Below are positions 31,311 to 43,480 of a DNA stretch of 64,000 nucleotides, piece after piece. A program made the position numbers and the translations under genes. The stretch's first letter is position 1; each line of letters opens with the position of its first letter. Source of the stretch: Persicaria tinctoria. Lineage: Eukaryota > Streptophyta > Magnoliopsida > Caryophyllales > Polygonaceae. The stretch is taken from assembly GCA_037127255.1 (NCBI GenBank), contig JBANSL010000005.1:84077160-84141159 (forward strand). Reading direction: 5' to 3'. The notes under the pieces were generated by a model. It did no database searches. It was not told where the DNA came from and saw nothing but the letters and a program-made list of their open reading frames with translations.

Positions 31311-32074
31311 ACAAGTCTCGTCCCCGAGACTAAAATCATTCTAAGGTGGGGATGAAGTTGGAATTGGTGAGTCCAAGGATCACGTCATCGATCCCGTAAG
31401 TACCTCATAAGTGCCCCCATGAGATCTCACAGTACCGTCGTCATGATCATAATACTCCCAATCGGTCGTAGTAAGGATGTGGCAGGGGCCCCTACCACAC
31501 CCCACTCCGACTCCTCGGGCATACCATAACTCGAAACCATCATGACGTCTCCGCTAGGTCTTAGCAAGCGATCTACAGGTGCCCCCATACATGCTTGTAT
31601 CCACTTCGTGGGGCGTCATAATGAAAGCTCGGGTTGGAAGAGTTTTCTCAAAATCTATGTTTCCTTTTAAATCACCCTTTGATATTTTTTTTTTTTTTTT
31701 TTTTTTTTTATTTTTTTATTCGACATTAAACAAGGCATTCCCAAACTTCCCAATTTCCCAATCATTCTACATCCACCTCTAAAGGCTAATCCCACATTCT
31801 CTTCCTAGGTTCCGAGTCAAATCATAATTCCACATTTCAATCTCTAGCATTTCTAATATTAGGCATCATGGATATAGAAGAGTGATCATATTCTCAAGAT
31901 AAGCAGGAGATTATAGCATGTCAAAGACAGTCACATACCATAATATCTAGCACATCATCATATCATCGAGGCTCATCACATCATATCACCAAGGATCTGC
32001 ACATAACTACCACGTATAAGCACACAAATCAGGGAGATACCACTAACCAATCCCAACCAACTAACTAGGCATAC
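31311..32074. other. Gypsy 3' untranslated region
   Basis: Non-coding sequence between the polyprotein stop and the polypurine tract. It includes a long T run at about 31688-31710. No gene is seen. Confidence 0.6.
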
Positions 32075-35000
32075 TCACCGCACTCGAGAGGTCAAGGTAA
32101 TGTCTACGCTCGGCTCAACATAGGACGCAAGTAGCTCATCTAAGACATCTCCATAGCTAGCTCGAATGCTCTCCTCGGTCTCCCAGGTGGCCTCCTCAGG
32201 GCTCCTCCTAGACCACTGAACCAGAAGCAAAGGAACCTCCCTGTTCCTAAGCTTCTTGACACGACGATCAAGGACCCTCACCGGACGCTCTACAAAGGTA
32301 TGGTCAGGCTCAATGTGAAGGTCTGAGTGGTCAAGGACATGACTAGGGTCGGGAATATACTGACGGAGCTGGGAGACATGAAAGACGTCATGGACGCCGG
32401 CTAAGGATGGAGGTAAGGCTAAACGGTAGGCTACTACACCGACTCTCTCTAAGATCTCAAATGGCCCAATGAACCTCGGACTCAACTTCCCTTTGATGCC
32501 GAACCGTCGAACTCCCCTGGTGGGTGAAACTCGAAGCCATACATGCGAGCCTACCTCGAACTCAAGCTCGGTCCTCCGTCTGTCCGCATACTTCTTCTGC
32601 CGATCCTGGGCTACCCTCATATGCTCTCGGATGCGACCAACCTTGTCAACTGTCTCTCTGACCATCTCGGGCAACGACAGAACTGTATCTGCAGGCTCGT
32701 CCCAGCAAACCGGCGACTTGCATCGCCTCCCATACAAAGCCTCATACGGGGCCATCTCGATCGACGCGTGGTAGCTGTTGTTGTAGGAAAACTCCACTAG
32801 CGGTAGGTGCTTGACCCAATGGTCACCCCAATCCAAGACGCACGATCGCAACATGTCCTCCAACGTCTGAATCGTCCTCTCGCTTTGGCCATCTGTCTGC
32901 GGGTGGTAAGCCGTACTGAAATGCAATCTGGAACCCAAACTCTCCTGAACCTGCTGCCAAAACCTCGAGGTGAAGCGCCCATCTCGATCAGATACGATCC
33001 TCTCTGGTACTCCATGAAGCCTCACAATCTGGCGAATGAACTCGTCTGCTAACTTCGAAGCCGGCCATGTCTCTTGAATAGCTATGAAATGGGCCGACTT
33101 GGTCAACCTGTCGACCACGACCCAAATAGCGTCAAACCCTCTGACGTCTCGCCTCAACCCAGTGACGAAATCCATGGAGATATCCGTCCACTTCCACTCG
33201 GGAACTGGAAGTGACTGGACGGGTCCTCCCGGCCTCTGGTGATCAATCCGAACCTGCTGGCAAACCTGACATCTGGCCACGAACTCTGTGATGTCTGCTC
33301 TCATCCTCTGCCACCAATAACTCCTCCTCAGATCCTGATACATCTTATTCGTCCCTGGATGGACAGAATAAGGGGTGGAGTGAGCCTCATGCATGATCCT
33401 CTGCCTCAAATCTGACGTCGATGGAACTACAACTCTGCCCTGGAAGGTCAGCATCCCGTCTGCTCTCTCTGCAAGCTCTCTAAATCTGCCCTGAGCCATC
33501 CGCTCTCTCAGAACTGCAATCTCTGGACAATCTGCCTGACCCTGCCGAATCTCTGCTGTCAATTCTGCCTGCACCTCTAAGAACGACAACTGCCCGTGAT
33601 CTCGCTGGATCCAAACCTCGAAGCAGCATCTCAACAGATCTCTCTGCAAGTCTCGCTGAGCTGTCAGCCTCTCAACGACCACCTCATGATGAGTCTTCCT
33701 ACTCAACGCATCTGCCACTACATTGGCCTTCCCTGGATGATAGACTATGTCCAAGTCATAGTCCTTCAGAAGCTCCAACCATCGTCTCTGACGCATGTTG
33801 AGCTCCTTTTGTGTGAAAATGTACTTCAAGCTCTTGTGATCCGTCATCACCTTGCAAGAAGTACCATACAGATAATGTCTCCAGATCTTCAGAGCGTGAA
33901 TCACAGCTGCCAACTCCAAATCATGGATGGGGTAAGACACCTCTGGAGGCTTCAACTGACGCGAAGCATAAGCGATGACCCGATCTCTCTGATGCAGAAC
34001 ACAACCCAAGCCGGAATGCGAAGCATCTGTGTAGATAACGAAGTCCTCTGTCCCATCTGGCAGAGCCAACACCGGAGCAGTCGTCAACTTCTGCTTCAGA
34101 AGCTCAAAGCTGGCCTGACAATCTGAACTCCACTCGAAGGGGACGTCCTTCTTCAGCAGCTGTGTCATCGGTCTAGCAATAGTCGAGAAACCCTGGACGA
34201 ACCTCCTGTAGTAACTAGCCAATCCCAGGAATGAGCGGATATCTCTGACGTTCTTGGGCACCTCCCAAGCAACGATGGCATCAATCTTTGCCGGATCCAC
34301 GGCAACTCCCTCAGCTGAAATAACGTGGCCTAAGAAAGCCACCTCTGTGAGCCAGAACTCACACTTGCTGTACTTCCCATACAACTGATGCTTCCTCAGC
34401 GTCTCTAGCACAATCCTCAAATGCTCCTCGTGCTCCTCTCTACTCCTCGAGTAGACTAAGATGTCATCGATGAAGACGACGACGAACTTGTCCAAGAAGT
34501 CGATGAACACTCGGTTCATGAGCTCCATGAACGCGGCTGGTGCATTGGTCAGCCCAAACGGCATGACCACGAACTCGTAGTGACCATAGCGAGTCCGAAA
34601 AGCGGTCTTCGGAACATCCTCTGGCTTCACCCTCAGCTGATGATAGCCCGACCTCAAGTCGATCTTCGAGAAAACCACGGCGCCCTGCAGCTGATCCATC
34701 AGATCGTCAATCCGGGGAAGAGGATAACGGTTCTTCACCGTCGCCCGGTTCAGCTCCCGATAATCGATGCACAGTCTCAACGACCCATCCTTCTTCTTGA
34801 CGAATAGCACTGGCGCTCCCCAAGGCGATGCACTAGGCCGAATGTAGCCCTTCTCAGCTAGCTCCTCTAGCTGAGCCTTCAGCTCGGCCATCTCCGTCGG
34901 TGCCATGCGATAAGGAACTCGCGAGATAGGCCTGGTGCCTGGCTCCAACTCAATCGCAAAGTCGACCTCTCTCGGCGGGGGAAGTCCTGGCAGCTCCTCT

Positions 35001-36913
35001 GGAAACACATCTGCGAAGTCTCTGACAACGGGAACATCCGATACACTAGGGTGCGTGCGATCCACCTCTAAAGCATAACACCAATACCCGACGCAACCCT
35101 GGTCTAAAAGTCTGGCGGCTCTGACTACGCTGATGAGTGATCCATTCCTCTTGGGGTCGCTCCCCCAAACCTGGTGCTCGGTCCCGTCGGATGCCAAAAT
35201 CGACACTGTCCTCGTCCGCAAGTTGATGATAGCCCCGTAGTGGTCCATGAAGTCCATACCCAAGATGAGATCGTCCATCCTCAATGGCATAACTATAAGG
35301 TCGGTAGGCCACTCTCGCTCACCTATCCGGATGGGGCACCCTAAAATCTCACGACTCGTCCTAACCTTGGCCCCATCCGCCAGACCAATAGTAAAGGGTG
35401 AACCACTCGTGCAGCTCAGGCTCAGCCTGGCCACGCACGCCTCTGCTATGAAGCAGTGAGTCGCACCAGTGTCAAACAAGATAGATAGGCACTCATCATG
35501 GAAGAATATCGTACCTGCGGAAGTCGGGGCGGAGCGGTCATCCGCATGCATCTGAAATACGCGGGGCGGTGGGGGTAATCCTGATCCTCGACCTCCCGAA
35601 CTCTGGCCACGATCACACCCTGACCCTGACGGTCCTGCAGAAGATGATCCACGACCCTGACCTGACCCAGATGGTCCTCTACCTCCACGTCCAAAACCTC
35701 TACCTCCGCCTCGGCCTCTGCCGGAAGGGTCACCTCGTCCCTGGCCCTGACCCTGGCCCTGGGGATATGTCAGCAGTGGTGGCTGAGGAGCCGCGGGAAG
35801 TCTCGGTGGCTGTGCAATAGCTAGAGCTCCACGACTCTGAGGGCATGTAGCAGCTCGGTGCCCCATAGTACCACAGGTGTAGCAGACAGTCGAACGGTCC
35901 GGGCAAGAAGCAATGAAGTGGCCCCTCCCGAAACACCCATGGCAAGTCCTCACTCTAGCAACTCCTCCATAAGAAGTCTGAACTGGGGGTGCTCTCTGTG
36001 CAGCTCCGGAATATCCTCCTCTAAACGCTCCTCTCCTAGATCTGTCATCTCCACGGGGGTCAGCTGGGCGCGCCCTCTTCGCCTCAGGGCGAACAGTAGA
36101 GTAGGAAGTCTCACACAGGATCCTCTGCTGATCGTACATAAGGATGACCTCCAGAAATCGGTCAAAGCTGACAGCTCCCAAGCTGGACGCATGCAGAAGT
36201 ACAGGGGGCGGCAATCTCATAGACAGCATACGGATCCGACTCTCGTCTGATGGACATAGATGATCACAGTATATCAGCTCGCTCTTGAACTGGCGAACGA
36301 TAGCAGCTACAGAAGCCGACCGGTCACAGATGCCGCGCATAAAAGATACCTCCCTAGCCAACTGTATCCCTGGTGGACGGTACTCCCTCAGCATCAGGGA
36401 TCTGAAGTCGTCATAAGTCCACTCGGTCCGCTCCTTCTTGCAGCCAAACCATCTGGCATTCGCGTCCTCCCGCAGAAGTCCAGCAGCAAGTCTCTGTCTC
36501 TCAGAGTCAGGTACAGCAACATGGTCAAATAACCCCTCCATATCACGCAGCCATCTCTCAACGTCATCTCCGACGCCTCCCGCGAAGGTCGGCGGGCTAC
36601 ACTGAGCAAACCTCTTGACCCAATCGATGCGCTTCTCAGGGCACGCATCGATCACAGGCTCGGCTGGCTGCTGAACTGGAACCTCTGGCGTCGGCGCCGT
36701 AGATCGAGCCCCTCCACGTAGCTCGCTCAGAATATCATGAAGCGCTGCCTCTAGCTGCCCAATCCTAGTCTCTGGGGAAGCTGGCACCCGGTCATCAACT
36801 CGCGGTGGCGAAACTCGCTCCTCAGCACCCTCAGCGGCAACTCGACGAGGGCGTCCCCTGCCGCGACGCGCCCTACCCCCACGCCCATCTAAGCCACGTC
36901 TCGGATCAACCAT
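32075..36913 (-). CDS. Gypsy Gag-Pol polyprotein, uninterrupted
   Basis: A single 1,612-residue frame with no stop or shift. Gag covers about residues 90-270, with two CCHC knuckles at about 324-337 ([14 protein letters not shown]) and 344-357 ([14 protein letters not shown]), then a Gly/Arg/Ser-rich linker. Protease has DTGA at 481-484. Reverse transcriptase covers about 685-870 with FIDD at 814-817. RNase H starts near 958 (YTDAS). Integrase has an HHCC zinc site at about 1176-1218 and a core with D1248, D1309 and E1345 (35 residues between the last two). A chromodomain-like tail ([17 protein letters not shown]) is near 1565-1580. All key residues appear present, so the element may be competent. 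Confidence 0.94.
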   Translation of the reverse strand: MVDPRRGLDGRGGRARRGRGRPRRVAAEGAEERVSPPRVDDRVPASPETRIGQLEAALHDILSELRGGARSTAPTPEVPVQQPAEPVIDACPEKRIDWVKRFAQCSPPTFAGGVGDDVERWLRDMEGLFDHVAVPDSERQRLAAGLLREDANARWFGCKKERTEWTYDDFRSLMLREYRPPGIQLAREVSFMRGICDRSASVAAIVRQFKSELIYCDHLCPSDESRIRMLSMRLPPPVLLHASSLGAVSFDRFLEVILMYDQQRILCETSYSTVRPEAKRARPADPRGDDRSRRGAFRGGYSGAAQRAPPVQTSYGGVARVRTCHGCFGRGHFIASCPDRSTVCYTCGTMGHRAATCPQSRGALAIAQPPRLPAAPQPPLLTYPQGQGQGQGRGDPSGRGRGGGRGFGRGGRGPSGSGQGRGSSSAGPSGSGCDRGQSSGGRGSGLPPPPRVFQMHADDRSAPTSAGTIFFHDECLSILFDTGATHCFIAEACVARLSLSCTSGSPFTIGLADGAKVRTSREILGCPIRIGEREWPTDLIVMPLRMDDLILGMDFMDHYGAIINLRTRTVSILASDGTEHQVWGSDPKRNGSLISVVRAARLLDQGCVGYWCYALEVDRTHPSVSDVPVVRDFADVFPEELPGLPPPREVDFAIELEPGTRPISRVPYRMAPTEMAELKAQLEELAEKGYIRPSASPWGAPVLFVKKKDGSLRLCIDYRELNRATVKNRYPLPRIDDLMDQLQGAVVFSKIDLRSGYHQLRVKPEDVPKTAFRTRYGHYEFVVMPFGLTNAPAAFMELMNRVFIDFLDKFVVVFIDDILVYSRSREEHEEHLRIVLETLRKHQLYGKYSKCEFWLTEVAFLGHVISAEGVAVDPAKIDAIVAWEVPKNVRDIRSFLGLASYYRRFVQGFSTIARPMTQLLKKDVPFEWSSDCQASFELLKQKLTTAPVLALPDGTEDFVIYTDASHSGLGCVLHQRDRVIAYASRQLKPPEVSYPIHDLELAAVIHALKIWRHYLYGTSCKVMTDHKSLKYIFTQKELNMRQRRWLELLKDYDLDIVYHPGKANVVADALSRKTHHEVVVERLTAQRDLQRDLLRCCFEVWIQRDHGQLSFLEVQAELTAEIRQGQADCPEIAVLRERMAQGRFRELAERADGMLTFQGRVVVPSTSDLRQRIMHEAHSTPYSVHPGTNKMYQDLRRSYWWQRMRADITEFVARCQVCQQVRIDHQRPGGPVQSLPVPEWKWTDISMDFVTGLRRDVRGFDAIWVVVDRLTKSAHFIAIQETWPASKLADEFIRQIVRLHGVPERIVSDRDGRFTSRFWQQVQESLGSRLHFSTAYHPQTDGQSERTIQTLEDMLRSCVLDWGDHWVKHLPLVEFSYNNSYHASIEMAPYEALYGRRCKSPVCWDEPADTVLSLPEMVRETVDKVGRIREHMRVAQDRQKKYADRRRTELEFEVGSHVWLRVSPTRGVRRFGIKGKLSPRFIGPFEILERVGVVAYRLALPPSLAGVHDVFHVSQLRQYIPDPSHVLDHSDLHIEPDHTFVERPVRVLDRRVKKLRNREVPLLLVQWSRRSPEEATWETEESIRASYGDVLDELLASYVEPSVDITLTSRVR

Positions 36914-37379
36914 ACTTGCTACATAACAATAATTATATCACTCAGCACAGAAGCACTCAACGATTCAATGGGACCCTCTTCAAGGAGGATCGCCCTCAGG
37001 CCCAATTGAATTTAAGACATACAAGCACAGAGACGATCTATGTCGCCCTTCGGGGGACGACTAACCGGAGGGGCAAATACCTCACGGTCTCCTAACCCAT
37101 TTTACTCCAACCCTCAAGTTCCTTGGAGTCTTCACAACCCATCTGTAAAAGAAGCTATTATTTTGCCTACCTTCCCCGAATTCTACATCCATAAGGGATG
37201 CCTATCGCATAGTCTCTACCCCACGAGATTGCCATTCATAATTGATTAATTTATACTTATGTCCAATCAAATTCATTTTGCCCCTTGAAAACAATTTGAA
37301 ACCCACTTGAAAATAATTTGAAAACCTTGGGCCATTTTCAAAACCACTTCAACCTATCATACTCGGATTGCAAAACCTC
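36914..37379. other. Gypsy 5' leader
   Basis: The untranslated leader between the primer-binding site and the polyprotein start is about 470 bp. No separate gene is seen. Confidence 0.6.
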
Positions 37380-37392
37380 GGCTCTGATACCA
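37380..37392 (-). other. Gypsy primer-binding site (tRNA-iMet)
   Basis: The minus strand reads TGGTATCAGAGCC, an exact complement of the last 13 nt of initiator tRNA-Met including CCA, three bases after the 5' LTR end. The iMet genes of this window have the matching 3' sequence GGCTCTGATA. Confidence 0.92.
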
Positions 37393-37395
37393 CTT

Positions 37396-40300
37396 TGTAA
37401 CGGCCCAGGATTATGATTCCCAGGATACGTTTCGAGGGATAAAACCCCTCGTAAGGACCTTGCGCCCCGAGTACAGGTTGAAGGTTTCAAAACTTACTTT
37501 AATGTTTTCAAAGGGGGATTTCGTACCCAAAATCGAAGGGATCGTTGGAATCCCCGGGGAAGTCCCCTGTACCTGTCGTAAGTCTAAGCGTGGAAATCGG
37601 AAATAGTGCGACTAGCGGAAATAAGCGTAATACAAGAGGGTGCCACGGCAGAGCCGGGTCAAAACGGAGTCAAGTATAAATCCAGAATATAATCAGAGTC
37701 TAGTGAAGTCTATACTCCAACGCTCACTCTCCGCCGACAAAACGACCCGCGCAAATAGGCAAACAGCACCGATAGGATGAACATAGATAATACCTAAAAA
37801 AATTGATATGGGGCGGGATCAGATCGATGCCCACTTCTCTGCATCCCAACCATAAGCACACATATACGCTATTCCTAATAAAGATGCTTCTAGATGCGCG
37901 GCGGAATAATAATACACTAACATGCTCCTAAGATCAAGTGCATAATAATAATAAGGCCTTAGCACAGAATACCAAGTGGTATATCCCTCTCCTACCTCCA
38001 CCCCTTCCGATAGGTGGAGACTGGCCAGCTCGTGAATGCATTCATTCATAATTGGGCGGCACACATGCCTAACCCGCTCCACAATAAAGCCCGCAGGCAT
38101 ATCATAATAAAAGGAAGTGCATGACTCGATTGACTCAGGGTACCCGATGAGGCTGGGCTACCCTATGACCCTAGCAAGGACTCTAGTTACTTCACAGATA
38201 ACGGCCGTTCTGTTTACATACGCATAAAGAAATAGGATGCTCAACGATCAATGCAACCTAGCATGGTACTACATGGCATGCTGATCATGAATGCAACACC
38301 TAGTATATCATGCACCTATAGCAGGGAATCACTCTATTCAATCTGAGTAAGCTCCGAAGAGACTTACCTGGTATCGCAGAACAGCAAAAGGCAATCAACC
38401 AGGCGATATGAAATCCGACACGTCACAGATGATCACCTAACAAGTATAAGCACATCAATGAGTCTATCTCTAAGGTACACAAAGCATAGAAGTATCACAC
38501 ACGCAACTTCACAACTTAACATAATAACCATCACATCATCATTTCCATATCATCAACCTTATCTCATAATCTATCATCTCAATATCTCACAACCATACTC
38601 AACATATCCTCCAATTCATACTTAACCAATTTGCATGCCATCATTTCAAAATCTTACTTAGCATATAATTGCACATCTTCAACATAATCATATAACATTT
38701 AACCACATTAATAAATCACCACAATATCACATTTTAAATCTCAAACAACATCTTATATTTTAAATCCCAATCATTTACATACTCCCTCCGTTCCAAAATA
38801 GATGGCCTTTTGATTTTCGACACGCTTTTTAAAGAGCGAAAATGTCTTTAAAATATAATTTTTTTGATTAATTTTTTTATATAATGTAATACTTATTACT
38901 AATAAGTATCAAATTATATAAAAAAATTAATCAAAAAAATAATATTTTATAGAGTTTTCCGCTCCTTAAAAAACGTGCCGAAAAGTAAAAGTCCATCTAT
39001 TTTGGAACGGAGGGAGTATTACTTCTAACATCACTTTATTTTAGCATCTTTATAAAATATTTATAAAATCCCAACAATACTCATTTAAATCGAACATCCC
39101 TTTTTAAATTACCAAACCAAACCCTTATTTAATAAAAACCCCAAACCGGACCCTATTTAAACAAACCCAAACCGAACCGAGCCCCTTTTTTTAAATGACC
39201 CAAACCGAGCCCTTATGTTGTTAATAACCCACTCAAACCGGACCCCTTTTTGTCTTAAACAACCCACCCAAAACTGGACCTAAAATAGGCCCAAAGCCTT
39301 GTTTTTATAACACCAATGTCGGCCCACTGAATTAGGCCCAACCATCCAATTTCTTCCATCTCTCAAAACCGAGCTGGAGGTTTTAAAAAAAAGAAGATGG
39401 GACCCAGGTGAGGTGGCGCCTATGTGGCCAAGGGACCCACGAGTCCTCTCTTCTTCTTCCACCTTTGGCCGAACAGAGACGGAAGCAGGGCTGTGTGCCC
39501 AGAAAATGGCGGAGGGAAGAGGAGAAGGGAGGAGGGGTGCTCCGGCGGCGGCGGAGCCGAGCTCCGGCCACCCGGCCTCGCCGGCCGCCCCGACACACAC
39601 GCACGAGACAAGAAAGGAAAAGGGAGGAGAAGGAGAAGCTCACCGAACACTTCGACTCGCCGGAAAGTGTTGTCGAGGCTCGATTAGTGCTCGATTCGAC
39701 TCGCCGGAACTGGGACGTCGCCGGAGGTAGCCTAGGAAGGGCGGAGGAGTGTTAAAGGAAAGGCTTTACAAGGTTTTGGAGTCGGAACGGAGGATCGAAG
39801 ACTTACCGAGGGCGTTCGAAAACAGGGGCGGCGCTTCTGCTGCTGCTGGTGGCCGGCGACGGAGACTGGTGGGGAGGCGGTGGTCGACACTGGTGGTGAC
39901 GGAGGTGCGGCAGCAAGGTGGGAGGTGGTGAGGTGGTGGAAGGGTGTGGGCGGCAACAAAGGAGGTTGAAGGGGGTGCTCTTCGGCGCTTCCCTCCAAGG
40001 GAGAAAGGAGCTCTGTTGGGTTCTGTATTTGTGTGGAGGGAGGTGTTCATTATTCAGATTTTTATGGACAAAATCTTTGCTTTCTTAGTTGTAACCATCG
40101 GACAAGGCATGGGAAAAAGGGTGTACTCATTTCCATTCTTGGTAAGTCAAAGAAGGTAAGAAAGAAAGGTGTAGGTGAGTGTTGGGTTACTTTGGGAAAA
40201 TTGAAAGAGATGGGGAAATTTGAAATTAAGCTCAAATTGTGGAACCCAATGTTGAATTGGATAAGGATGTGAGAAAGATGACGGAATTGAGATCTCGAGT

Positions 40301-40456
40301 CGGGAATTTAAATTTCCGCTGATTGATCATTCAAAACCGAAATGAATGACGGAATTGATTTTTAAATCGGAAAATTTGGGTCGGAATTTATTTTAAATTC
40401 ATTTTGATTTTCATATTTAGCCAAAAATTTATATTTTAAAAATCCGAGCCTTTACA
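37396..40456 (-). repeat. Gypsy 5' LTR (3,061 bp including a MITE)
   Basis: Identical in layout and, by eye, in sequence to 28471-31294 except for an extra 237 bp, which is fully explained by a 235-bp Stowaway-like element plus its TA duplication. Confidence 0.93.
38782..39016. mobile_element. Stowaway-like (Tc1/mariner) MITE (235 bp)
   Basis: Termini CTCCCTCCGTTCC and GGAACGGAGGGAG are perfect inverted repeats flanked by TA. The interior is also largely self-complementary (AAAATAGATGG with CCATCTATTTT). It is present only in the right LTR, and the left LTR gives the empty site CATTTACATATTACTTC. Confidence 0.95.
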
Positions 40457-40672
40457 ATTGTGAAGATAATAAGCCTAAAGCAGCAACTTAAAACCACCAA
40501 AATAAACGGATGAAACGAAATCTTGAACAGCCCACCGGAGAGCAACCATGATAGCAAGTCGAGAGAGAAAACAGGTGTAGGTTGGCTTCGGACCGGTGGT
40601 GAATTCAACATTCCAAAAGAGATTGCCCGGCTAGACCAAAATGGACAATCGAGTCGATATAAAATAGGAGAA
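40457..40672 (-). mobile_element. LINE inter-ORF spacer, ORF1-proximal part
   Basis: The remainder of the LINE between the ORF1 stop and the gypsy insertion. It starts with the ATTGT duplication. No gene is seen. Confidence 0.6.
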
Positions 40673-42382
40673 CTAACCATGGAAACGCTTGTTGCTGCTT
40701 GCCGGCAAGTCGGAGCAAGCAGTGTCGGTTTCATCCAAATGTAGCTTCCTCTTGCAAGAGGATGACCTTGACATAGAGCCTGAACCCGGAGTACCGGACT
40801 GCTCGTCCACACCAGAAATGCCAGCGAGGGCAGCAACAGAAGGGGAGACCAGCATAGCATTGCCCTGGGGGGAGACATCGGCAAGACGAACCTCCGAAGA
40901 CGGGTCGTATTCCTCAAGCATCCTGTCCAGAGCATCATTGGTAAAATCCGCAGGCAACGCCCTACACTCATGTATCAGCTCCGGATCTTCATCGTAATCC
41001 ACCATCTCCATGTCGAACACCTCGTAGAAGGTGGAATCAGATAGGGCCGGATCGAAACCCGGGGAGGCATACTCCTCGGATGCCTGGATGAGCACGGGCA
41101 TGACCACAGAACCAGGCTCGACATCGGACATCGTAGTGACCAAAGGAGCTGTCATAGCAGACGTCGGGATAAGAGCTGTTATTGCCGGCGTGATGACATT
41201 GGATGTAGCATGAGTCTCAGACATAGAAGGCGGTGCTGTAACCATCAGAGCTGCAGGGGTAGCCGTAGTGAACTCAGGCCCCGTGGGAGGTTGCGGCATA
41301 GCAGCAGAGCATTCCACCCCACTGTTAGAAGACATGGAGTTGGAGGACTCCGAGTTATCGTCAGCGTTGGTGCCGAATAAAGCGAGCAATGCTGCCTTAG
41401 AGTGGCCGAATCTAGGCGGGGGAGCTTTCTTCTTCGAAGCGACTTTAACCCACTCTGCAGCATCCCCGGACTCGCCCATAGCAGTAGGGGCGTCCTCCGC
41501 AAACCCGTCTGTTGCAGCCGGAATGTCATGTTCCGTCGGTAAGTTAGCAAGCCTCGTGGGACAATCACCAAACTCGTGATCAGCCGCCCCACACGCACCA
41601 CACCCTTCTGAGATGTCTTCGATCCATATTGGATAGGCGACTAATTCCTCCGCTTCATTAAGCACCCGAATACTGAATTCGCGGAGTCGAGTGATGTCGA
41701 TAGAGGCACATACTCGCGGATACCTAAACCTTGCCCCATTCTTTCCGAAGGCCGCCACTCTGATGACGTCACCGATCTTGTTACCCTCAATAAGGCCCGT
41801 GAGCACCTTGTCGCTGATGTACTTCACCGGTAACCCCGGAATCCTGATCCAAACGTCCAGTGTAGAGAGCGATTCCGATAGTGGATCGAAATCGATTCGC
41901 CAAGGACGGATGACCAACATCTGTTTTTTAACATGAAATGGCCTGCCCTGCCACACCCTTTTGCAATCATCCGCTAAGTCGAATCGAATCTCCATCCAGT
42001 TATTCCTCATAGGAATGATTTGGAATCCACCATTCAGAAATTTCCAATCGAACGATATCTTTTTCCTAATTGTGATGATCGATACTGGCTCACCAATGAT
42101 AGTAGCAAAGACAGATGTTTGACTGAGATTCGCGATGTTGTCCTGGACACCATCGAGAACTCCTTTCAGCTTTTCCAGATTGAGGGAGTTTCTCTTGTGC
42201 TTGTGCATTTTTCCTGCAGAGAACCGAACGCTACACCCACCCGGAAGGGGATTAGCATCAGTATTGTTATTGGCCTCGCTAGGAGGATTTGGGCCCTTTC
42301 GGGATTTGGGGGGCGAGAGGAGCGAATCCTCTACACCCATTTGTTCCTTACCTGGACGACGGGACTGAGATGAGTCTTCCAT
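40673..42382 (-). CDS. LINE ORF1 (DUF4283 / CCHC RNA-binding protein)
   Basis: The start is taken at 42382 (MEDSSQSRRPGKEQ), giving 569 residues. The open frame extends upstream to 43018, but that part reads like untranslated leader. A DUF4283-like domain (NNWMEIRFDLADDCKRVWQG, MLVIRPWRIDFDP) covers roughly residues 90-270. It is followed by one zinc knuckle CGACGAADHEFGDC and a long acidic/Ser-rich tail ending RKLHLDETDTACSDLPAS. Plant L1 ORF1 proteins bind element RNA. The frame is intact, but ORF2 of this element is truncated. Confidence 0.82.
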   Translation of the reverse strand: MEDSSQSRRPGKEQMGVEDSLLSPPKSRKGPNPPSEANNNTDANPLPGGCSVRFSAGKMHKHKRNSLNLEKLKGVLDGVQDNIANLSQTSVFATIIGEPVSIITIRKKISFDWKFLNGGFQIIPMRNNWMEIRFDLADDCKRVWQGRPFHVKKQMLVIRPWRIDFDPLSESLSTLDVWIRIPGLPVKYISDKVLTGLIEGNKIGDVIRVAAFGKNGARFRYPRVCASIDITRLREFSIRVLNEAEELVAYPIWIEDISEGCGACGAADHEFGDCPTRLANLPTEHDIPAATDGFAEDAPTAMGESGDAAEWVKVASKKKAPPPRFGHSKAALLALFGTNADDNSESSNSMSSNSGVECSAAMPQPPTGPEFTTATPAALMVTAPPSMSETHATSNVITPAITALIPTSAMTAPLVTTMSDVEPGSVVMPVLIQASEEYASPGFDPALSDSTFYEVFDMEMVDYDEDPELIHECRALPADFTNDALDRMLEEYDPSSEVRLADVSPQGNAMLVSPSVAALAGISGVDEQSGTPGSGSMSRSSSCKRKLHLDETDTACSDLPASSNKRFHG

Positions 42383-43022
42383 GGCAAAGAGTAGCAGACA
42401 GCAGAGAACACCAGGGAGAGAGAAAAAAAGGGGAAATCGGATCTGAGAGAACAGAAAATCAGGGAGGGAATGGAGGGAGGACGAAGGAAGCATCATGCCC
42501 CAATTTATAGCACATCCTAACCCGCTCCAAGCACTGGAACTAGGGTAATTATCGAAGATCTTGTCAGAGACGAAATTCACATCCCAACCACTCCCAAATG
42601 ATTGCAAAGATCCAGAATAGTCGATTTGCCTATGAAGAACGGCCCAAGGGGGAGATTTCTCAGGGCTTGTAGGGGGTGGATTGAGGATAACCAACAGTTG
42701 AAATGAATCAATTGCCCATCCCCACAGTGAAACCACACGTATAGGACTGGAGGAATTAAGTCTAGACATCACACAGAGGGGCCAACAGATCTTTCCCTCA
42801 GAAGCCTCGTCGGGACGAATCCTCTCCCGCCGCAGATAGATTGTAGAGGGGAACAGGATTTGTGGACGCCAACAGAGGAGGCGGGGTTGGTGGCCGCCAT
42901 AGCCAACAGACGGTAGGTTATATACTCGAGAGATGTGTTCGGACTCAATTTGGTGGGTTTCTCTATGCGCGCGTGTCGCGCGTTCTTCTCCCTTCATTCC
43001 GGGTTTCTGAAATCTCACTTTC
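42383..43022 (-). mobile_element. LINE 5' untranslated region
   Basis: GC-richer sequence upstream of ORF1. From about 43027 the sequence aligns with the region around 8797 in block alpha, so the LINE 5' end lies near 43022. Confidence 0.55.
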
Positions 43023-43026
43023 CAAT

Positions 43027-43480
43027 ATATTTAGAAGGATATATAGATATAGGTTAAGGTGCACTACTAAATTATTTGGGGTATAATTATATTTTTGAAA
43101 AATATATTTATATTCCATATACTTGTATTTACATTTTTATAAAAATGTAAATACTAAGTGCTCATCCTCTTTCACGGTTTCACCTATGCCTCATTTGCTT
43201 ATATATTTGTATATAGAAGTGTCTAAATGTGAGATTGAGAGGAGTGAATGAGGGGTTTTTTTATTTTGGGTATTTTTTGCTATTCTTCCTCTTTTTTTTT
43301 TTTTTTTTTTGCTTCCTCAATTCTTGCCTCTATATATATATATTTCTGTTGAATGTGTTTTCTGGGAGATTGCTGAAACAGTTCGTGATTCTTGATTTAA
43401 AGATCTTGATTGAGAATTAAAACTGCTGCTTCTGAGTCATCTGTTTGATACTTGAATCCTCCAAATCCCTCTGATATTTG
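43027..43480. other. Flanking sequence homologous to 8797-8874 joined to 9587-9690
   Basis: AGAAGGATATATAGATATAGG followed by AAGGTGCACTACTAAATT and TTCCATATACTTGTATTTAC matches alpha on both sides of the truncated LINE at 8875-9586, so it is its empty site. From about 43160 it aligns with the end of endoglucanase copy B's 3' flank (about 13000-13370). Confidence 0.6.

Larger units (their letters stand above)
28471..40456 (-). mobile_element. Complete Ty3-gypsy retrotransposon, Tekay/Del-like chromovirus type (11,986 bp)
   Basis: Two LTRs (28471-31294 and 37396-40456) flank one open polyprotein. The element lies on the minus strand, so its 5' LTR is on the right. The 5-bp duplication ATTGT is present at 28466-28470 and 40457-40461. 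The LTRs start TGTAACGG and end TTTACA. The primer-binding site fits tRNA-iMet. LTRs look identical apart from a MITE in the right copy, which indicates recent insertion. The element sits inside a LINE between ORF1 and ORF2. A chromodomain-like C terminus and long LTRs suggest the Tekay/Del lineage. Confidence 0.93.

Noticed and set aside
42383..43018. N-terminal extension of LINE ORF1 by about 212 residues
   Set aside because: It reads as leader sequence without domain similarity. The DUF4283 protein is complete from the ATG at 42382.
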